Shown here one piece after another: positions 12,960 through 25,500 of a stretch of DNA of 64,000 nt. The DNA is from Cinclus cinclus (Eukaryota; Chordata; Aves; Passeriformes; Cinclidae). The translations under genes were made by a program, and so were the position numbers. The notes below the pieces were generated by a model that had not been told where the DNA came from, did not search any database, and saw only the letters and a list, made by a program, of their open reading frames with translations. Location of the stretch: NCBI RefSeq assembly GCF_963662255.1, contig NC_085051.1, forward strand, positions 54,723,101 to 54,787,100. The letters are read 5' to 3'. Position 1 is the first letter of the stretch; every line of letters starts with the position of its first letter.

Positions 12960-14092
12960 CCAGCTTGTGTGTCCCCAGGCAGGATCTCCTGAATGGTTGG
13001 ATCCTAACACCTACAGCCAGGGCTGTCATCACCCTGCCACCTTGCCAGGGTGACAATTCCAGGTCTGAAAGGCTACATGAGACACAGAATGCAGCCCTGG
13101 TTTTGGTGGGAAAGATTACTTCTAATACTTAACAGTAAAAGTTCAATTTTTTTCTTTTTACCTCTTAAAAATAGAAGTTTTACCTCTTCAGTGCTTTGCT
13201 ACTTTACTTCTTCACTGCTCATGTGTAACCACCACAGTTCTTCTCTCCTCATGGACATGTATTTGTTTCCATGTGTCCAAAAATTCCCACAGATAGAGAA
13301 GCACAGCTCTGCCCAGGAAGCCACTGGGGAGGAAACCTCACACTGGGCCAGGAGCAGCTCCACAAAGCTACCTGTTGCTGCCATCAAGCTGCTTTTAGTT
13401 TTTTCCTTGGCTATTTATTACAGAGACCCCTCAGTGGTGGTGAGGAGCCCGTGCACGCTCTTGGTGTGTGAGCACTAAGCTGGTGCTCATTTACATGTTC
13501 CCTGTGTTGTGTCAGGCTGCCTTCCTCAATAAATACCCTCAAATGCTTGTTGTCCATGCTGGGATTCTCTTGTCATTGCACAACTGAAGGGATCTCACAC
13601 ACTTCCATGCAGAGGCCCCAGAAGTCCTGAAAAAGCCATCACAGAAAAACCATCACAATGTATTCATCCAAAGAGAACCCTTCACAGCTCATGTGGTCAG
13701 GGATAACTTCTTGTTTTTTCTTGAGTCACTCATTGTAAAACTATTTAAGGTACTCAGGGATAGAGAAAGTTATCAGGGAGTGTCAAAGAGGCAAATTCAG
13801 ACATGTCTTGGCTGCTCAGGATACACATCCAATCTTTTTGCTTGTAGATGGAATGTAGCTGTTTCCATGTTGAAAAAATAACATGACTAAGATGTAGTGT
13901 GTTTGAATAATAAAGCAACCCAGTCTGGGCCCCACTGAGTGTGAAAGCAAGACTCAGCTTGTAACCTGTGGCTTCGAAGCCTCTGACTGATTAGTGATGC
14001 TTTGTCTGAACCTCTCAAGCCATAGGAATTCAGGAATGGCCCAGGCCAACTCTACAAATACCATTACTGCAGAATGGATGTCATCTTCTAGG

Positions 14093-14213
14093 CACAGAAT
14101 CATAGAATGGTTTGGGTTGGAAGAGACCTTAAAGATCATCTTGTTTTAACCCCTGCCATGGGCAGGGACAGTTTCCCCTAGACCAGCTTGCCGAAAGCCC
14201 CATCCAGCTTGGA
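14093..14213 (-). mobile_element. CR1 LINE 3'-end fragment
   Basis: The plus strand reads cacagaatcatagaatgg, then a gtttgggttggaagagacc block and a cttaaagatcatctt block. 'ctgccatgggcagggaca', 'ctagaccag' and 'aaagccccatccagcttgga' follow. This is the reverse complement of the last 120 bases of a common avian CR1 subfamily, with the octamer tail intact at the left edge. The subfamily is the same type as 5903-6420 and differs from that at 3971 and 37575. Confidence 0.93.
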
Positions 14214-15744
14214 ATGGGCATAACTGTTCTCCTGAACCATCAGTCTGTCCTCTTGATCCACTCCTCACAGCCACAGCTCCTCTTGGCTATATCTGTCTGG
14301 ATAACCTTGGTCTTGGGAAATGTTCCATCTTGACCAGAAAAAGGTCTGAGACTGTGGCTACAGGCAGCAAAGTCAGGGAGGCTCTTGTGAGCTTTAGGGT
14401 GCAAAAGTGGGGTACAGAGAAAGGGTTCATGTGGCTTGAGCCAAAAATGAGGGAAAAGTGGGGAAGAGCAGTGCCAGCATTTAGGCCTTAGCATTTGAGA
14501 CCTTTGTTCTGCCCAGGTGCTTTGAAAAGGGTGGATAACACTCAGATTCACTGTCTGGGTCATTCACCTTTTTTCATTAGTGTTTTGGAGGGAAAACCCA
14601 TTAAGGTCACAAATTTAAAAGAATACCCCAAAACCTACAAAGCTGTGAATGATTGTAAGAACACACTTTCAGCTGTCATTTCAAAGTTTTTGGACAGAGC
14701 ATTCTTGGGGAATAGTAGCTTCATCTGAGTGATTGACCCCTGTCATACTGAAAATATGGACTGGTGAGGACTCCATTTCCAAGAATGGAGACTATTGCCT
14801 TGGCCCAGAAATGAGCTTAAAATCACAACCACACATTCATTACCTTCCCATGCTTTGTCCTAGATTTGCAGAGGTGGTATGTGGTCTCATCCCACCCAAG
14901 ATGTTTCCCCCAACTCAGTCAGTATATTTTTCATAAACCACCACCACCACCAATAAGTAAATAAATAAATAAATAATCCTGCATCCCAAAAGCAGATCAA
15001 TTATTCAGGGTTCTTCCTGGGTATAAAATCTCTGGAGCAACAACATTTTAAGAGGCTGTGGATCAGCTACTTTGCAGTGTCATGAAAATTTCATGCTCTC
15101 TTGGCAAAGAAGTGGGTGAGTCAGGCAAATGAGCTCTTATGCTCTCTCCCTGACCTGGATACAGGCATACACAATTTCAGATTACAGCTCTGTATGTGTG
15201 GCTCAGAGAGGAGGGACCCAAGTACATTTAGGCCTTTGACATCCAAGGAGTCCAAGTGTCAGATGTGCAACACCATTAAACATGTTTTGAAAATTTCTGC
15301 CCTGGTGACACAAAGAAAAAAAAAAAAAGCCTTAGCGATGGATGAATGGATGATTGATTTCTAAATGCAAAGGTTTAAATCATGCACAGAACATCTACCC
15401 GAGAGTAACTTTATTGGCCTGATGGCACTGACTCCTCCTGCTCTCCTGGCCATGACTGCTACAGCCTCAAGGCTTTGTGTCTCACCCGTTCTGAAACGTG
15501 TGGCTGGAGGTAGAAAAGAAGTGGAAACAGAAAGTATGTCATCTGGTTGCTAAAACATTGAAGTTTAAAAAAAGCCAAGGGTAGGGAAAATTAGGAAAAA
15601 GAAAAAGCAGAACAGTAGGCCCAGCAGGCAGGTTTAGCCACAGCAGAAGCAATTAGTACAAAGTGAGAATCTGAATTTTTGAGTTGCTTACATCTTGGTT
15701 ACACCGACTTTGCTGTAGCGTGTAGCTTTATTTGCTGCTCCTGA
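14214..15744. other. Unique non-coding DNA with short microsatellites
   Basis: No gene was recognised. (CCA)5 at 14938-14952 runs almost directly into (AAAT)5 at 14957-14976, and a run of 13 A lies at 15316-15328. The remainder shows no repeat family or coding signal I can name. Confidence 0.55.
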
Positions 15745-15950
15745 CTGTCACACTCCCGCTCTCTCCTGCAAGGCATCAGGAGCAGTTAATTCACCCGGCA
15801 AATGTGTGCTGCTCCAGCGGGGCTCTGCCCGCCCGGGGATGCTCCAGCCTCGGGCTGAAGGTACCAGCTCTGGCCAGACGATGTCACGCTAATCCCGCGG
15901 ATGCTCGGAGTTCATTTCCCCCCCCCCCCGCCGCAAGCACTGCAGTGGAG
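15745..15950. promoter_or_regulatory. Small CpG-dense patch, possible regulatory element
   Basis: About 14 CpG dinucleotides fall within roughly 200 bases (hand count), against a very CpG-poor surrounding. The patch is GC-rich and ends in a run of 12 C (15918-15929) followed by CCGCC. An AAG/GTACCA string at 15858-15866 could serve as a weak plus-strand splice donor. No open frame of note crosses it. It could be a small promoter, an enhancer CpG patch or a GC-rich remnant. It is just long enough to approach usual CpG-island limits. Confidence 0.4.
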
Positions 15951-18620
15951 GTGTCTTCTGTCCTGCTGCATTCATGTCTTCCCAAGCTCTCCTTTTTCTA
16001 CCAATCACACGGCACAGAAAGTGCCTTTAAGGCTTTAAAATTTAATGAGCTCTAGTAAAACCTGTCCCTGTGATATACAACCCAAGAACAGGTTATGCTG
16101 CGGGAACATTGCATTGTGTGTAATTTTATACCTTTATATCTTTCCCTTCTCTCTGTTTTAAGTGTATGTTCCTGATCACTTTAATGGCATTTCTGCATCT
16201 TTACACCGTGGAGTTATTGCAGATTAACTCCATAAAGGTAGGTGGGTGTCTAATTGTCTAACATGGGGTATCTGCCCCACCTAGCTGGATCTGACATGCT
16301 GATAAATGCAAACCTGCCTAAACCTTGGCTTGGCGGAAATGATCATACCTAAATCCTTCTTGATGACTTCCCAGCCCACGGAAACAAACGGGAAGTCCAT
16401 CCTCCCTCCTGATTTGACCAAGAGTTCATCCTCTAAATTTACAGGGTGCAAGAAGCTCTGTAAGTGGTTATATCCCATAAGCTTTCTCAGCACACTGGTA
16501 TTGTTCACTGGAAACAGATGGCTCTGGTCTAAGCCCTCTCTCAGGCTGTTGGAAACCCAGACTGAACTTCTATTTCCCATGTAGAGCCTCCCATGTCCTG
16601 AAAACGTGCTGTGAGCATCCAACTGTTAGATCCTCTGCAGTCTGGTCTCAAAGTCTACTGCTGAAACTGTTCCATGTGGTATAAATAACTAAAGATTCAC
16701 TGGACCAGAGAGAAGTGGAAGATGGACTCTCCTTCCCCATGGTCAGGACACTCACGTATTTAATGTGGGAAAGTCAAGTTATGGGTTCCTGCTCCAGTGA
16801 ACAGCTAACTAGTAGCACAAGCTGGACCAGCTCCAACAGGAGAGGCTGAGACCCCCCTTCCCAGGACCATCCAAGGCTTGCTCATTTGGGCATTTCCATG
16901 AAAGAGGAGAAGGAAAACCAAGAGCAACCTGCAAAATCTTCAAGCCCCTTAACTACTGATTAAGAGCTGCGATGTCTCTGTGGGAAGGACATGAGCTACC
17001 TCACAGGAAGCCTGAAGGATGAGCAGGATCAGAAGTGTCCATCCAGCTCTGTGTCTGTCTCCAGCCTTAGCTGAGGGCAGGTTCTGGTGGAAAAGCAAAA
17101 CCACAGGGTAAATCTTTATGGATACCTCCCCAAGAGACACACTGGACCCAAGTGGACAAAAACACCTGGTCAGCTCACCTGTGTTGTCCATGGTTTATTC
17201 TTGTGCCTTACCCACTTACCTCATTTCCTACCAACTTCAGCCCCTTATTTTTCTTCTACCTGTGGCAGAGGGCTGGACAGCCAAATCTAACAGGGAGATC
17301 CCTGGGGTGGCCATGTGCCTCAGGGTGAGCACAGCAACCTGTCTGCAGGTTTGCTGCTGCGCAGCACTGAACATCATGCACATCTGAGGAGCTCCCACAG
17401 CACAGACACCCAAGTGTGGTGTTCTGTGGTTTGCCACCATAAGTGGCACCAGTCTCAATTGTTTTTCACCTGATACCTTTAATGACCTGGGTGTGCAAGA
17501 CCATCTGAATTGATTTTATTTTAGTCTCAGATTGGCTTTGCTCCTTTTGCAAAGAAAAAAAAAAGGGGAAGAATTTCTTCTTGAAGTAAGCATCCAGCAA
17601 AAGTTCTCTCAATTCCCCAGTCTCTTGCAAAGATTTTAAAGAGAAGGCAGGATGTGGAAAGAGAGTCAGTATTTTCCATGTGGTGTATTTGGACAGAAAG
17701 ACAAATGCCCAGGTCTGAAGAACACTCCAGGCTAAGTTTAGAAGCTTCTATTTCAGACTTGGAAAACTGTGGAGGTATCTGAATTTATCCAGATCAGTAG
17801 TGGAGCTAATGAAAAGTGTTTCTTTGCAGATCTTCTCCAGAGGATAGGATATCCTTACATCACCTCAGCTGGCTGTGACACTTGGCAGAAATGAGTGGAG
17901 CTGCATAAGTGTTAAAACTCAATAGTACACAGAAAACTAAGGCTCTCATGTAGTCTCCTTGTTAGGAAGGTTTTTAAGCACCTTTAAACATGTTTGCAAT
18001 CCCCCTGATTTCAAGTCAAACTCCTTGCTTAACACATTAAAAGGAGGAATGACTTCGCTTTGGAAGCCCTGGAGACTTTGTGGAGAAATTGTTTGACCTC
18101 CTTGTGTCTCAATCTATCCAGAACATGAGAGTGAAAAATAAACAGCAACTCATTAAAAAAGAAATAGATAGTGTGACTGACCTGAGCTTGCCTTGGTAAA
18201 TAAATTACAAAGCCATAAAACTGCTTGAGGAACTGCTTTGCCCCTTTGAAACAACACCCACTTCAGGCACTCTCTAAACACCGTGCTGGGGGTGACACAG
18301 AGTAATTGCTGAGGAGCTCTTATCATTATCTGCCTGTCAAGCCCCCATACATTCTTCCTTGTCTGAGCTAAGCAGAAATTACAAACCAGCCATGAAAGGT
18401 TGCAATAAACACCAAAAGAGACTGATTTGCCCACGAGTTTTCCCAACTGTTCTTGCCACCCAAAAGCATCCCAAGGTCAGATTTATACCTGTATCCTTCT
18501 CTGTTCCCAAAGGACTCACTTTGATAGTTCAGGGTTTTAGATGCTGCTACTCTCAGTGCTGTTTGCTGGGATGCCCAGTATTTCCTTGGTAAATAGCAGG
18601 GTTTGTGAGGCTGGCACGAA
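15951..18620. other. Unique non-coding DNA, no gene recognised
   Basis: Open frames exist on both strands over 16281-16622 (113 codons minus, 92 codons plus), a sign of chance openness rather than coding. No repeat family was recognised. Confidence 0.55.
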
Positions 18621-18689
18621 CAGCTGGACTAGATGATGTTGGTGTTAAAGTGGGTGAATTCCAACTCAAGGTATTCTGTGATTCTATGA
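18621..18689 (+). mobile_element. CR1 LINE 3'-terminal remnant
   Basis: The sequence 'agctggactagatgatgttgg' leads to 'attccaactcaaggtattc' and the terminal 'tgtgattctatga'. This is the CR1 3' end on the plus strand with one and a half octamer tail units. Only about 70 bases are left. The region upstream (18540-18620) may be more diverged CR1 but cannot be called by eye. Confidence 0.8.
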
Positions 18690-20756
18690 ATAATGAGCAC
18701 AACAGCCAAGGACTGCTGGGAAAAGGGTCAGAGGAGTGATCTGGGATCTTGAAGATGAAAAGAAACAGCCAACCAAAGTTTGGGACTGGTATGGGTCTCT
18801 TTAAGCACTGAGATGACAGAGTTTGTCTGAATAAAAATCAGTGCCTCTGTTTCAGCATCAAATCTGAATGTGGAAAAGTCCCATGAGAGTGGAAAATTCT
18901 GTAAAAGCAAAAGGCTGTAAAAGCAAAAGTTGTCTCTAGAAATGTGTTTGTAGGGAGTTCACCACAAGTGGGGATGGGTACTGATATAACAGGATTGAAA
19001 GTGGGGAAAGGCTCCATATACCATGCAAGCAGGTGAAGCATGATCCCCTGGCACACCACTGCTTCAGAAACAAACCCATTGCACAGCATCCCATCAGACA
19101 GAGCAAACTTCAGCTTCCTGCCCGTGCTGTCTGGATTATCTGCCCATGGATTACCTTCCCATGACCTGAAACTCTCATCCTGCCCATTCCCTCATCCCTG
19201 GATAGACTCTGTCTTTGGGAATGCAACCTGCCAGGGTCACATGAAGAGATTACAGCCTAGACATTTAAGCTACATCAACACCTGTCCCTGTGCTGTGTCC
19301 TAAAGTCAGGATGGCAACAGGATGTTTCCTCCCATATGTAAACAGAAACCTTCCTGATGGACCATAGTCCCATCAAAGAGAAGGTGCAAACTTGCTTTTC
19401 AGTAGCTGCAGAAACAGTGCTTAACTAAGGTGGAACTGCTGAGGAGACATAGTTTCTTGGCATGGCTTTTCTGTGCTACCTTTAAATTCTTGTGTAATTA
19501 AAGAGAAGCAAGGAAAAAAAAAAACAAAAAAAACCCCAAACCACAACAAGCACTAGTTTTGATTGCCCCGCCCTCTATGCTTAATGAAGTCCTAAAGATT
19601 AGAAGAATGTGCAGACAAGACACCTGAGCATGGCAGACCAGAGCTTGTGGGCTGTAGCCAGCCTGCTGCTGGCACTGCATGAAGCCAGTGTGGCTGCAGA
19701 GGATCTCTCAGTGATTCAGGTCACTTATTGTCCAGGACAGTGAGTGGAGAGAAACAACCATGGCACTTACCTTAGGTACCCAAATGCCCTTTGCAGAAGG
19801 TGTGATTCTGTGTGTTCTGATAGCTCCTCTCCCTTCTGCTTACCCATGTGAAAGTCTCTGTCACAACCAGATGCTGTAAAATGAGGATGGAGTTTTGCCT
19901 TTGTTTTTAACCATCTAAGCAGCTGTGTTGTGCCTCTGAATGAGTTTGAGATGCATTTGGAAAGCAGCTAAATGGTAATCTCTGCATTTGAGGGCAATCA
20001 CATTTATTATTTAATTTTACTGCTTAGTATTGCATGACATTGTTCATCTTGGGGGACAGGGGGACATTTACTGGGAGAAGTGCAGCATTCCAGACAGAAG
20101 ACTAAGTTAGATTTCCATGATGAAAATGTTCTCCTACATACAGTGCAGTGAAAGGAGATGTTTGCTCAGGATGAATGACAGTATTTTGTTGGCCTCCTCT
20201 CACAGCAACTCATCTCGGGCCATACCCTGTGGGCTCTTGCTCAGATGGGTTTCTTGATGCTATCAGTAGCAGCAGCATACCTGCAAATGTCTTAGGGGTA
20301 CAAACCTTGGCCAAGCACCCCCAGGAGCCCATGGAGTTACCCTGACACACTCTGTTTTCCAGCTCGAGCTTTTTTGGGCAATCTGGGTGACTTTGTGGGC
20401 AGATTCCCTCAGGCTTGTATGTTCTGAGCAATATTTAATGGGACATCTTGGGGAGTGAGAGGCCATTCAGAGTAGGGACTTGGGACCGGCCGTGACTTGG
20501 AAATATTGTGTATAGTTAAGATCTGCACACTCCAGTGAGATAGTTAATGTGGTTAAAATCAAAAATGTGCTAATTTACCTCAGCTGAAGCCTGCATTTCA
20601 CAAGGATTTTCAGAACTTCCTTTAAACTGTATGAATTCCAATGTTTAATGGCAAACAAACTGTATGATGAATCAGTTAAACAAAAATCTACTGTAAAGGG
20701 TCAAGGATTAACCTGTACTATCTCCATGACTCCCATGCAGATTTTTCAGACCAGTT

Positions 20757-20764
20757 ATTTGCAT
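20757..20764 (+). promoter_or_regulatory. POU-octamer motif ATTTGCAT
   Basis: A perfect ATTTGCAT octamer lies within an AT-rich block (ccagttatttgcatatg). A single 8-mer is expected by chance about once per 33 kb per strand at these base frequencies, so alone it is weak. It is listed because its surroundings look like a low-complexity-free AT-rich block of the type often conserved. Confidence 0.25.
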
Positions 20765-21393
20765 ATGTTAAAATCTAATTTGAACTGTTCATCTCATAGA
20801 ACTAGGTAAGATTTTTTTTTTTTAATGAGCGATGTAACTTCAGGGCACTATTAAATTCTAATTAAAAATCAGTAAAAAACACCCTTTTCTTAGTGTTTGT
20901 GCCTGCAGCAACATTTCCATTGTGGTATCAGAAACTCAGTTCATTACTTCTTAATTAATTTTGCCTTGAGAAGCTCTATGTTCTCAGAGGACCTGTTGGT
21001 TTTTTAGAGTGTTGTCTACATAGTGTTTGCTTGTTCACAGCAGCCACAATGACATTCAGACCAGGAATCCTTACCCATTTAATCCAATTTGAGACAATGT
21101 CTGAAGCCTGCCAGATTTTAGACACCTGAAGTATGCCTGAAGTTCACAGCACAGAGGATGGCCTTGCCTGGAGCTACTGGAATTGTAGGGATTTTTCCAT
21201 CTCCCTATTCCCAGTGTGCCTATTTTACAGTTGGAAAGCTTGGTATACAGGTTTATTTTTTTTTTTTTTTAATTTTTTTGAGATAGATCATTATGAATAG
21301 GAAACAAGTCTTGCTCCTGACCCCAAAGAAATCTTGTCTGGAAGTACTTGAGTTGGCCAAGATTTTTTCTGTTCACCTGGAGATGTGCATGTG

Positions 21394-21412
21394 TTTTTTT
21401 TTTCCCCCCCCC
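21394..21412. repeat. T10C9 homopolymer junction
   Basis: Ten T are followed directly by nine C. Such double homopolymers mutate easily and are prone to assembly length errors. Confidence 0.8.
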
Positions 21413-22483
21413 AAGATAAGAATCCTGCAATCCATATCTCCCATTGCAAATGATTAATTTCCCCTCTTGGCCCAGCTGTGTGCTCAAGTGTCTGAGGGTG
21501 GTGAGCCAGAGCTGACCAGTGCCCCAGGACAAAGAAAGGACAAGAAGGTAAAAGGGTGGAGGAGAATAATCTACTCAGTCTCAGGGGATATTTTTCACTG
21601 GTTTAGGGCATTTCCACCAGAACAGTTTTGGTGATAAGTATGCCATAAATGTGCTTGGGGAGGCTTGAAGATCCTCAGACTCTGCAAGACAAGGGTTTGG
21701 CAGGAGAGTGTGAACCAAACTTGTAAATGTCCCTCTGAGCTGGGCCAAGAGGAACATCTGTAACTGCTGTCTATGCCAGGAGGGACCTGGATGATATACA
21801 TTTTTATTAGGAACCTTTGTATTAAGCCTAGTTTGCACAAACAGACCCTGTAACTATCAAAGGCAATAGTTCAAATCTGCCTTCATGTGTGTCCAACTCT
21901 TCTTGCTGCAAGGCATGGAGTTAGATGGGTGGGGCTGAGGGAACCGTGGAGAAAAAAGCATAAACTGGGGGTGGGGAAGGCTTAAAAGGAGATTTTGAGG
22001 CAATGTCAGCTTCCAGCTTTCCTCTTGCAGAAAGTGCACAGAAAAAAAGGGAAAAAATGAAAAATAGAAAAAAACCCAAAAACCCTGATGGACAGAATCC
22101 CCTGTACAGTTGAACCCACCCCTCTTCTTTTTCTACTGAGAACATCCAGCCATGGGGCTGTCACTGCAGTCTGTGCAAAACCTCCTGGCAGGGAAAGCAA
22201 GCCACTTGTGAAAGACTTCCTAAGGGAAATGCTTGCATCCACTGAGGTTTAGCATACTTGAAAACTTACAAAAAGGAAAAATTCTTGTGTAGGACAGAGG
22301 ATGGCCTGGATAAGATAAGATAAACAATCTTGTCGAGCTCTCAGAGCCTGTTTGTTTATACACCACATTGCATTAAGTGAGGGTATATTGGCAGCATCCT
22401 CCAGCCTGCCCCTCCTCACTTGCATCTGGACAGAAACCCATTGAAGAGAGAGAGCCCAGCTGCAGAGCTGAAAGGGCAAGTGG

Positions 22484-22552
22484 ACCTTTCCCCCTCATCC
22501 CCTTCTCCCAGTCCCTCTCCCTCTCCCACCTCCCTGCTACCCCTTCCACCAG
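22484..22552. repeat. Pyrimidine-rich low-complexity tract
   Basis: Almost pure C/T sequence with repeated CCCTCTCC-like units. It produces a serine-proline-rich run in one frame (about SPSPSPSP), which is an artefact of composition rather than a protein. Confidence 0.7.
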
Positions 22553-25500
22553 CTGTCCTCAGGAAGAGCTGCCCCTTGGAGTACGTGCTTCTGGCCACCC
22601 TGCACTCCGTGCTCTGGGATTTTCAGGAGCAAGTTTCCAAGGAATTCATTTGTCATTGCTTGCTAAATAAATGGAGTGTGATAAGAATCTGCATTCTGCT
22701 TCCATAAAAACTTGTAGATGCTGTCGCTTGTGTCCCAGTGGTTTCTCACAAGAATGCCCATGTCACTTATTCTTCTCCATAAAAGCCGGAAAGGGCTGCC
22801 TGGCTCAGCTGGTGTGGTTAGCTCTTGGGAGGGAGCCTCAGCACTTTCATTATCAGCAGTTGCCACGAAGAGTTGGACAGGGAGGACTCAGTAGCACAGC
22901 AGGAAAAGGGTTTCATATCTGGAAATAATCTTGTAGAAGTCTCTCCTAGGCCTGAAATTCTTGGCAGCAACCTTTCATCCAAATCTCCTGAGACAGCAAG
23001 GGTCTTTCATCCTTTGGTAAAGCCTGGCAAGTTTTACATATTTTTGAAAAGCAAGTATTTTTTTTTAAAACTCCTCATGACATGAACCATAAAAAGAATA
23101 CATCGCGTCACTTTTTATGATGGACATAAACCAACATATTCCTCAGCTGATTTCCTCAATTGTCTCATTAGGAACAGGTTTGGCTCCAGAGCACATGAAC
23201 ACCATATCTGCAAACACCTGATTGCTGCTGAAATATTTAGTTACTGCTTAAATATCTCTTCAAATTAAACCTGAGCCACTTTGCATATGTTAATACATTT
23301 ATTCTCATAAAATCTCTCTGAAGCAGGACTGTATTTCAAGGGTTGGGGTACAAGGGCAGAGTAACATAAGGTCAGGTTTTCTGAAGAGCCTGGAGTAAAT
23401 CCTATCAGACTGAAAGCCCTTCCCCTGCAATTTGTCCAGTGTCTGGGGACAATATTCACATCTCCAACCTCCAAACTTGAATTGTGCAGTGCCAAGCAGG
23501 CATCAGATAGAGTTCATTAGCTCCAGTAGTCTTTTAATTTTTCTATTATTACATAGAGTGTTTCCATTATAGAAACACCCAGCACTGGGGAGGGAGGGGA
23601 TGACTTTTGTGCTTCAAATAGGTCTTCACAAAAGGACTAAAAAAACCCCCACAGAACACCCAAGATAACATTGTCGTCTGTAATCTTAGTAATGCACCCA
23701 AAATGGAAAGCATTCTTGTTGTGAAATTCTCAGGTTGCTGTTTTGTTTGCTCCTTATGAAGAGTTAATAAACAAAAGTGTTTGGGTTAATTTTGTCATGT
23801 GTACTGTAAGTTGCTAAGGAACACGGCTCCACTCTGCCTGAAGTCTCTGTAGTAAGACAACTGAGAGAGGCATTAAAGTGCTGTAAAATAAATGGTATGG
23901 AGCATGTTACAGTGCCTGGCCTGGCATTTGGAGCATTTTCTTTGTTTTAGGTGTAGAAAAGCCAAAGATACAGAGTCCAGCTGACATAGCATGGGCAAAG
24001 GTTGGCAGCTGTGCAGATTTGGCTGAGACATGATGCCTTGCTGAGCTGGGTGTAAAGTGCAGCAGGAGGGCAGCCACCAAAGGCCTGAGGTGGTCAGGGA
24101 GGAAATTACCCCAAGATCTGTGAGAAATTATGGGCAAGGTTTATGGAGGGAGGTTTATGGACAAGGTTTTGGTCAGCAACAGGTGGAGAGGGCTTGGTGT
24201 CTCTGAAGGTCCTACATGGTCCCCATTACAGTGGGGAAAGCACATCCCCTGCTGTGATGTGATACAGGGGCTACAGTCCCACCACATTTCCCTGAGGCTT
24301 CCCAAAACCTCTCTGGGATGGCTTTTAGCTCCCAGCAGGGCCAGGAAAACCAGGCTGGGAGAAAGGCAAAGCTGGATTAAATGGTGACTGTGTGAGTGAT
24401 CTGAGCAGAAGCCTGCGTGTCAGGAAGGGCTGGGGGAAAGGCTGTGATTTTGCCACAGCTTTCAGATAAATGGACTTCTCTTCAAAATAGTGGTTATCAC
24501 TGTCATATGAATGCAAATTGAGAATCATTTTCTGCAGACAAGAACAGAAAGAAGTACTGTGTGTAAGGTCTAATTTCGCACTGAAAGCAAGTAGCAGAGA
24601 ACAAGACACTATTTTAACAGCAATAGAGATGGAGCATGTTGCTGGGCTGGGAATTACCAGGAAACACTCTTAAAAGTTTTATCACAACTCTTTTGCTTAG
24701 TTTGCAGACATTGTTCAGTTTCTGAAGAAATCCTAATCTGGATCAGAGAGTTTCAATCTTTCAAAGTGATATTAAAAGCAGAGTAATTTGCATCTGCCCC
24801 CGTCTCCTCCCCGGACAGGTTTTCCTCAAGGAAGAGGCATGTGTTTGGGTTGAGAGTGCTAAAGGAATAATTGCACACATGTTGCCTAGGACCTTTTCTG
24901 TTCCAGGACTGGAGATACAGTCTGAATAAAGCAAACAAAGTTAGAAAAGTCTTACAAAATTCTTATCTCTCGGTCCATTTGTAGAGTGAGCCACAAGCTT
25001 TCAGTATGTCACAGCTTCAGAATTACAATTTCAACACAAACACGTGTTCAGGATACAGCTTTTCAAATGTGAATTTCCCCCTTGAATTCAGTGACTTTAG
25101 GTAGTACCAATTCTACTGCAAATTGAGCAGTGGTTAGAGGAGAGGGGAGAGAAAAGATCCAGGAATACCAATCAGCCAAGATACATGCTGGAGGAAAGTG
25201 AGCAGAGCAAGTTTCAAACTTTTAGGGCTTCCAAGATTTCTCAGGGTAAACTAATACCTGTCAGTGTGGAAAAAAAACCCAAACCCATCCCAAAACTCCA
25301 AAACTTCCTATTTTTTATGAAGTGTGGATGATAACTGCTGGGTTTAGGAATCAAATGACGTCTTTCAGTACATACCTAGAGCTGTTTCCTTCCACTAGCC
25401 AACCAGACAACCTTCAAGTGCCCATAGACATGACAGGAGAGAGCTCCTCGCAGCCTCTGGGGTTATGTTTAAAAGCACCAGGCTGGAACTTCCCAAGATC

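Larger units (their letters stand above)
8414..14092. other. Unique non-coding DNA, no gene recognised
   Basis: No supported gene or RNA. Simple tracts are a G/T-rich stretch GGGG-T(n)-(GTTT)n at 10964-11003 and a (TGTC)n tract at 12942-12959. Frames of 131-142 codons (8869-9264, 10798-11196 and 13050-13478, all plus) show no domain, signal or conserved motif I recognise. AATAAA-type strings near 13530 are not accompanied by other transcript evidence. Confidence 0.55.

Noticed and set aside
13525..13540. AATAAATA poly(A)-signal-like string
   Set aside because: Such strings are common in AT-rich DNA, and nothing upstream looks like a terminal exon or LTR.
22801..22812. Perfect match to the tRNA A-box consensus (TGGCTCAGCTGG)
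   Set aside because: No B-box (GGTTCRANNCC) follows at the right distance, and no cloverleaf can be drawn by eye. A chance match or at most a badly decayed tRNA-derived fragment.
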